64,000 nucleotides of DNA. It comes from an uncultured Eubacteriales bacterium (GTDB lineage: Bacteria > Bacillota > Clostridia > Oscillospirales > Oscillospiraceae). The position numbers and the translations under genes are program-made. A model generated the notes under the pieces. It was not told where the DNA came from. It saw nothing but the letters and a program-made list of their open reading frames with translations, and made no database searches. The DNA lies in contig UQGU01000002.1 in the NCBI GenBank assembly GCA_900540635.1, forward strand, positions 1 to 64,000, in the 5' to 3' direction. Shown piece after piece: positions 61,737 through 64,000 of the stretch. Position 1 is the first letter of the stretch. Every line of letters begins with the position of its first letter.

Positions 61737-63053
61737 ATGAATATTATTCTGCTCTCCGGCGGATCCGGAAAACGTCTTTGGCCCCTGTCCAACGACATCC
61801 GCTCCAAACAGTTCATCAAGTTCTTCAAAAAAGAGGACGGCAGCTATGAGTCCATGGTCCAGCGGGTCTACCGGCAGATCAAAAAGGTGGATACGGATGC
61901 CACGGTGACCATTGCTACCAGCAAGACCCAGGTCTCCGCCATCCACAATCAGCTGGGGGAGAATGTGGGCATCAGCGTGGAGCCCTGCCGCCGGGACACC
62001 TTCCCGGCCATTGCACTGGCCACGGCTTATCTGGTGGATGTGCTGCACGTTTCGCCAGAGGAGTCTGTGGTGGTTTGCCCCGTAGACCCTTACGTGGAGG
62101 ATGGTTATTTTGAGGCTCTGAAGGAGCTGTCCGCCCAGGCGGATCGGGGAGAAGCCAATCTGGTGCTTATGGGCATTGAGCCCACCTATCCCAGCGAGAA
62201 GTACGGCTATATCATCCCGGAAAGCGGGGACCATGTGGCCGGTGTCAAGACCTTCAAAGAAAAGCCCACGGCAGACGTGGCTGCAAGCTACATTGCCCAG
62301 GGGGCCCTGTGGAACGGCGGCGTGTTTGCCTATAAGCTGGGCTATGTGATGAACAAGGCCCACGAACTCATGGATTTTACCGATTATCAGGACTTGTTCG
62401 ATAAATACGATTCCCTGAAAAAGATTTCTTTCGACTATGCGGTGGTGGAGCACGAGCCCAAAATTCAGGTGGTGCGCTATGCCGGTATGTGGAAGGACCT
62501 GGGCACCTGGAATACCCTTACCGAGTCTATGGATGAGAACATCATCGGCAAGGGAGAGCTGAACGACAAGTGCACGGGCGTGCATATCATCAATGAGATG
62601 GATGTGCCGGTGCTGGCCATGGGGCTGCACGATGTGATCATTTCCGCGTCTCCCGAGGGCATTCTGGTTTCTGACAAGGAGCAGAGCTCCTATATCAAGC
62701 CCTTTGTGGACAAATTCGAGCAGCAGATCATGTTTGCGGAGAAGAGCTGGGGCAGCTTTAAGGTCATTGATGTGGAAGCTGCTTCCATGACCATCAAGGT
62801 GACGCTGAATCCGGGCCACAGCATGAATTACCACAGCCACAAGCACCGGGATGAGGTGTGGGTGGTTATTGCCGGCGAGGGCAGGACCGTTGTAGACGGC
62901 ATGGAGCAGAAGGTTCATGCCGGGGATGTCATTACGATGTCGGCCGGATGCCGCCATACGGTGCTGGCTGACACGGAGCTGAAGCTCATCGAGGTGCAGC
63001 TGGGTGAGGAGATCAGCGCCCAGGACAAGCAGAAATTTGAATTGGAGTATTGA
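61737..63053 (+). CDS. manC: Mannose-1-phosphate guanylyltransferase with cupin isomerase domain
   Basis: Makes GDP-mannose from mannose 1-phosphate and GTP; the class II form also carries a mannose-6-phosphate isomerase cupin. The 438-residue protein has the nucleotidyltransferase signature LLSGGSGKRLWPLSNDIRSKQF split over the first 30 residues, the FKEKPT segment, and WNGGVFAY. The C-terminal cupin (about 330-425) has HSHKHRDEVWVVIAGEG and the second His region. A separate manA gene next door supplies another isomerase, so the cupin may be redundant. AGGAAAAG precedes the ATG. Confidence 0.93.
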   Translation: MNIILLSGGSGKRLWPLSNDIRSKQFIKFFKKEDGSYESMVQRVYRQIKKVDTDATVTIATSKTQVSAIHNQLGENVGISVEPCRRDTFPAIALATAYLVDVLHVSPEESVVVCPVDPYVEDGYFEALKELSAQADRGEANLVLMGIEPTYPSEKYGYIIPESGDHVAGVKTFKEKPTADVAASYIAQGALWNGGVFAYKLGYVMNKAHELMDFTDYQDLFDKYDSLKKISFDYAVVEHEPKIQVVRYAGMWKDLGTWNTLTESMDENIIGKGELNDKCTGVHIINEMDVPVLAMGLHDVIISASPEGILVSDKEQSSYIKPFVDKFEQQIMFAEKSWGSFKVIDVEAASMTIKVTLNPGHSMNYHSHKHRDEVWVVIAGEGRTVVDGMEQKVHAGDVITMSAGCRHTVLADTELKLIEVQLGEEISAQDKQKFELEY

Positions 63054-63057
63054 TAGG

Positions 63058-64000
63058 ATGGGAAGTCCCATGCCGGAAAAGAACAGACCCTTGCTGCTTC
63101 GGCCTGTGGGGAAGGATTACCTCTGGGGCGGAAGTCGGCTGAATGACGATTTTGAAAAAAATATTCCCCTGGCCCCCCTGGCAGAGACCTGGGAGTGCTC
63201 CACCCATCCCGACGGGCAGAGTTCTGTGTCAGGCGGCGACTTTGATGGGAAAACCCTGGCGGAGGTGCTGAAGATCCATCCGGAGTACCTGGGCCTTCGC
63301 CACAGAGGGGAGAAGGAGCTGCCGCTTCTCATTAAGTTCATCGATGCAAAGCAGGATCTGTCCGTTCAGGTGCATCCCACCGACGACTATGCCAGACTCC
63401 ATGAGAATGGACAGCTGGGAAAAACAGAGATGTGGTACGTTCTGGATGCCAAGCCGGGAACGAGCCTCATCTATGGCCTCCGGCAGGACTGCACCGGAGA
63501 AGTGCTGCGCCGGGCAATCGAAGGGGGAGACGTCATGAAATACCTGCAAAAGGTCCCCATTCACAGGGATGACCTGTTTTTCATCCCGCCCGGGACCATT
63601 CATGCCATCGGGGCCGGGGCCTTGGTGGCGGAGATTCAAGAGAGCTCCAATCTGACCTACCGCCTGTATGACTATGACCGGGTGGACCGGAACGGCCGGA
63701 AAAGACCGCTGCATATTGAAAAGGCGCTGGACGTTGCCAATCTTCACGGTAGCGCAGAGCCCAGACAGCCACTGCGAGTGCTGAAATACCGGCAGGGCGT
63801 GGCTTCGGAGCTGCTGTCCCGGTGTAAATACTTTGAAGTGTACCGGATGCTGGTGAATACCGAGCGGCGGCAGAAGGTGGAGTATAGGGCTGACGAGCTG
63901 GCCTTCCGTGTGCTGCTCTGTGTGGGCGGCTGCGGGACCATCTCCTTTGACAGCGGTTCCATTCCCTTTTATAAGGGAGACTGTATTTTTATCCCGGCAG
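63058..64000 (+). CDS. manA: Mannose-6-phosphate isomerase, partial at window end
   Basis: Interconverts fructose 6-phosphate and mannose 6-phosphate. Starting at the ATG 4 bp after manC, the frame is open to the window end (about 314 codons). Zinc ligands of the type I cupin are visible: QVHPTDDY, GKTEMWYV and PPGTIHAIG, followed by the active-site EIQESSNLTYRLYDYDR. The first segment LLRPVGKDYLWGGSRL is also typical. The C-terminus is missing only because the window stops. It completes the supply of mannose phosphates for gmd-fcl-manC. Confidence 0.93.
   Translation, partial: MGSPMPEKNRPLLLRPVGKDYLWGGSRLNDDFEKNIPLAPLAETWECSTHPDGQSSVSGGDFDGKTLAEVLKIHPEYLGLRHRGEKELPLLIKFIDAKQDLSVQVHPTDDYARLHENGQLGKTEMWYVLDAKPGTSLIYGLRQDCTGEVLRRAIEGGDVMKYLQKVPIHRDDLFFIPPGTIHAIGAGALVAEIQESSNLTYRLYDYDRVDRNGRKRPLHIEKALDVANLHGSAEPRQPLRVLKYRQGVASELLSRCKYFEVYRMLVNTERRQKVEYRADELAFRVLLCVGGCGTISFDSGSIPFYKGDCIFIPA

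Overview
The window looks like a chromosomal stretch from a moderately GC-rich Firmicute of the class Clostridia, most likely a gut Oscillospirales (Oscillospiraceae/Ruminococcaceae-type) bacterium. This rests on strong AGGAGG-type ribosome binding sites, sigma-A promoters with a nearly invariant 17-bp spacer, a T-box leader, BMP-type nucleoside uptake, PPDK, clostridial-type GalK and class 2 GalT, a BceS-like histidine kinase, and several protein families (DUF4349, DUF1934, DUF2284, DUF5662, DUF6020, DUF6472) common in Clostridia. The taxon is an inference. All names come from reading the sequence, without database searches. No rRNA, tRNA or CRISPR array was recognised.

Layout. 1-1.0 kb: a DUF4349 lipoprotein. 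1.1-4.8 kb: a nucleoside salvage operon (tdk-deoC-deoD-deoB-cdd). 4.9-10.1 kb: the matching BMP-type nucleoside ABC importer (binding lipoprotein, double ATPase, two permeases). 10.2-12.3 kb: a methyltransferase and, on the other strand, mnmA. 12.6-18.0 kb: two secreted wall-associated proteins, a GH24 lysozyme with four SH3 repeats and a 1202-residue protein with Cys motifs and many SH3-like repeats. 18.2-21.2 kb: a GH42-like protein lacking the acid/base Glu, followed by thyA-folA. 21.3-25.1 kb: a zinc-dependent phospholipase C-like protein, a 30-residue membrane peptide, then murC-ddl-DUF1934. 25.2-29.8 kb (minus strand): gdhA, and a nudix-mnmE-cysteine desulfurase operon. 29.9-34.0 kb: a BceRS-like two-component pair, yfcE, a DUF6472 microprotein and a propeller/HExxH lipoprotein. 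34.2-38.8 kb: prfC, DUF5662, DUF6020 and DUF2284 genes. 39.1-41.9 kb: ppdK with an unusual Ala/Lys/Glu tail. 42.0-43.7 kb: an isoleucine-type T-box controlling brnQ. 43.9-48.5 kb: galK-galT, a U32-like Fe-S protein and a 2-hydroxyacid dehydrogenase.

48.5-56.6 kb is an accessory segment that is visibly more A/T-rich than its flanks. It holds a decayed HsdR C-terminus, two unrecognised genes, and a self-contained sugar-catabolism cassette (family 1 binding protein, two permeases, SIS isomerase/deglycase, ROK kinase, GntR/UTRA regulator) with its own promoter and a candidate operator. 56.6-57.8 kb contains an unrecognised gene joined out of frame to a Sir2 C-terminal fragment, a likely deletion scar. 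58.0-64.0 kb is a nucleotide-sugar region: a UDP-glucose/GDP-mannose dehydrogenase fused to an XRE helix-turn-helix domain on the minus strand, then gmd-fcl-manC-manA on the plus strand, with manA running off the window end. Together these supply GDP-mannose, GDP-fucose and a UDP-uronic acid for a surface polysaccharide.

Most of the window is ordinary core metabolism. The best leads for undescribed biology are the XRE-dehydrogenase fusion with palindromes upstream, the SIS/ROK cassette of unknown substrate, the two-gene hypothetical pair beside the restriction relic, the catalytically altered GH42-like protein, and the paired SH3-rich secreted proteins.
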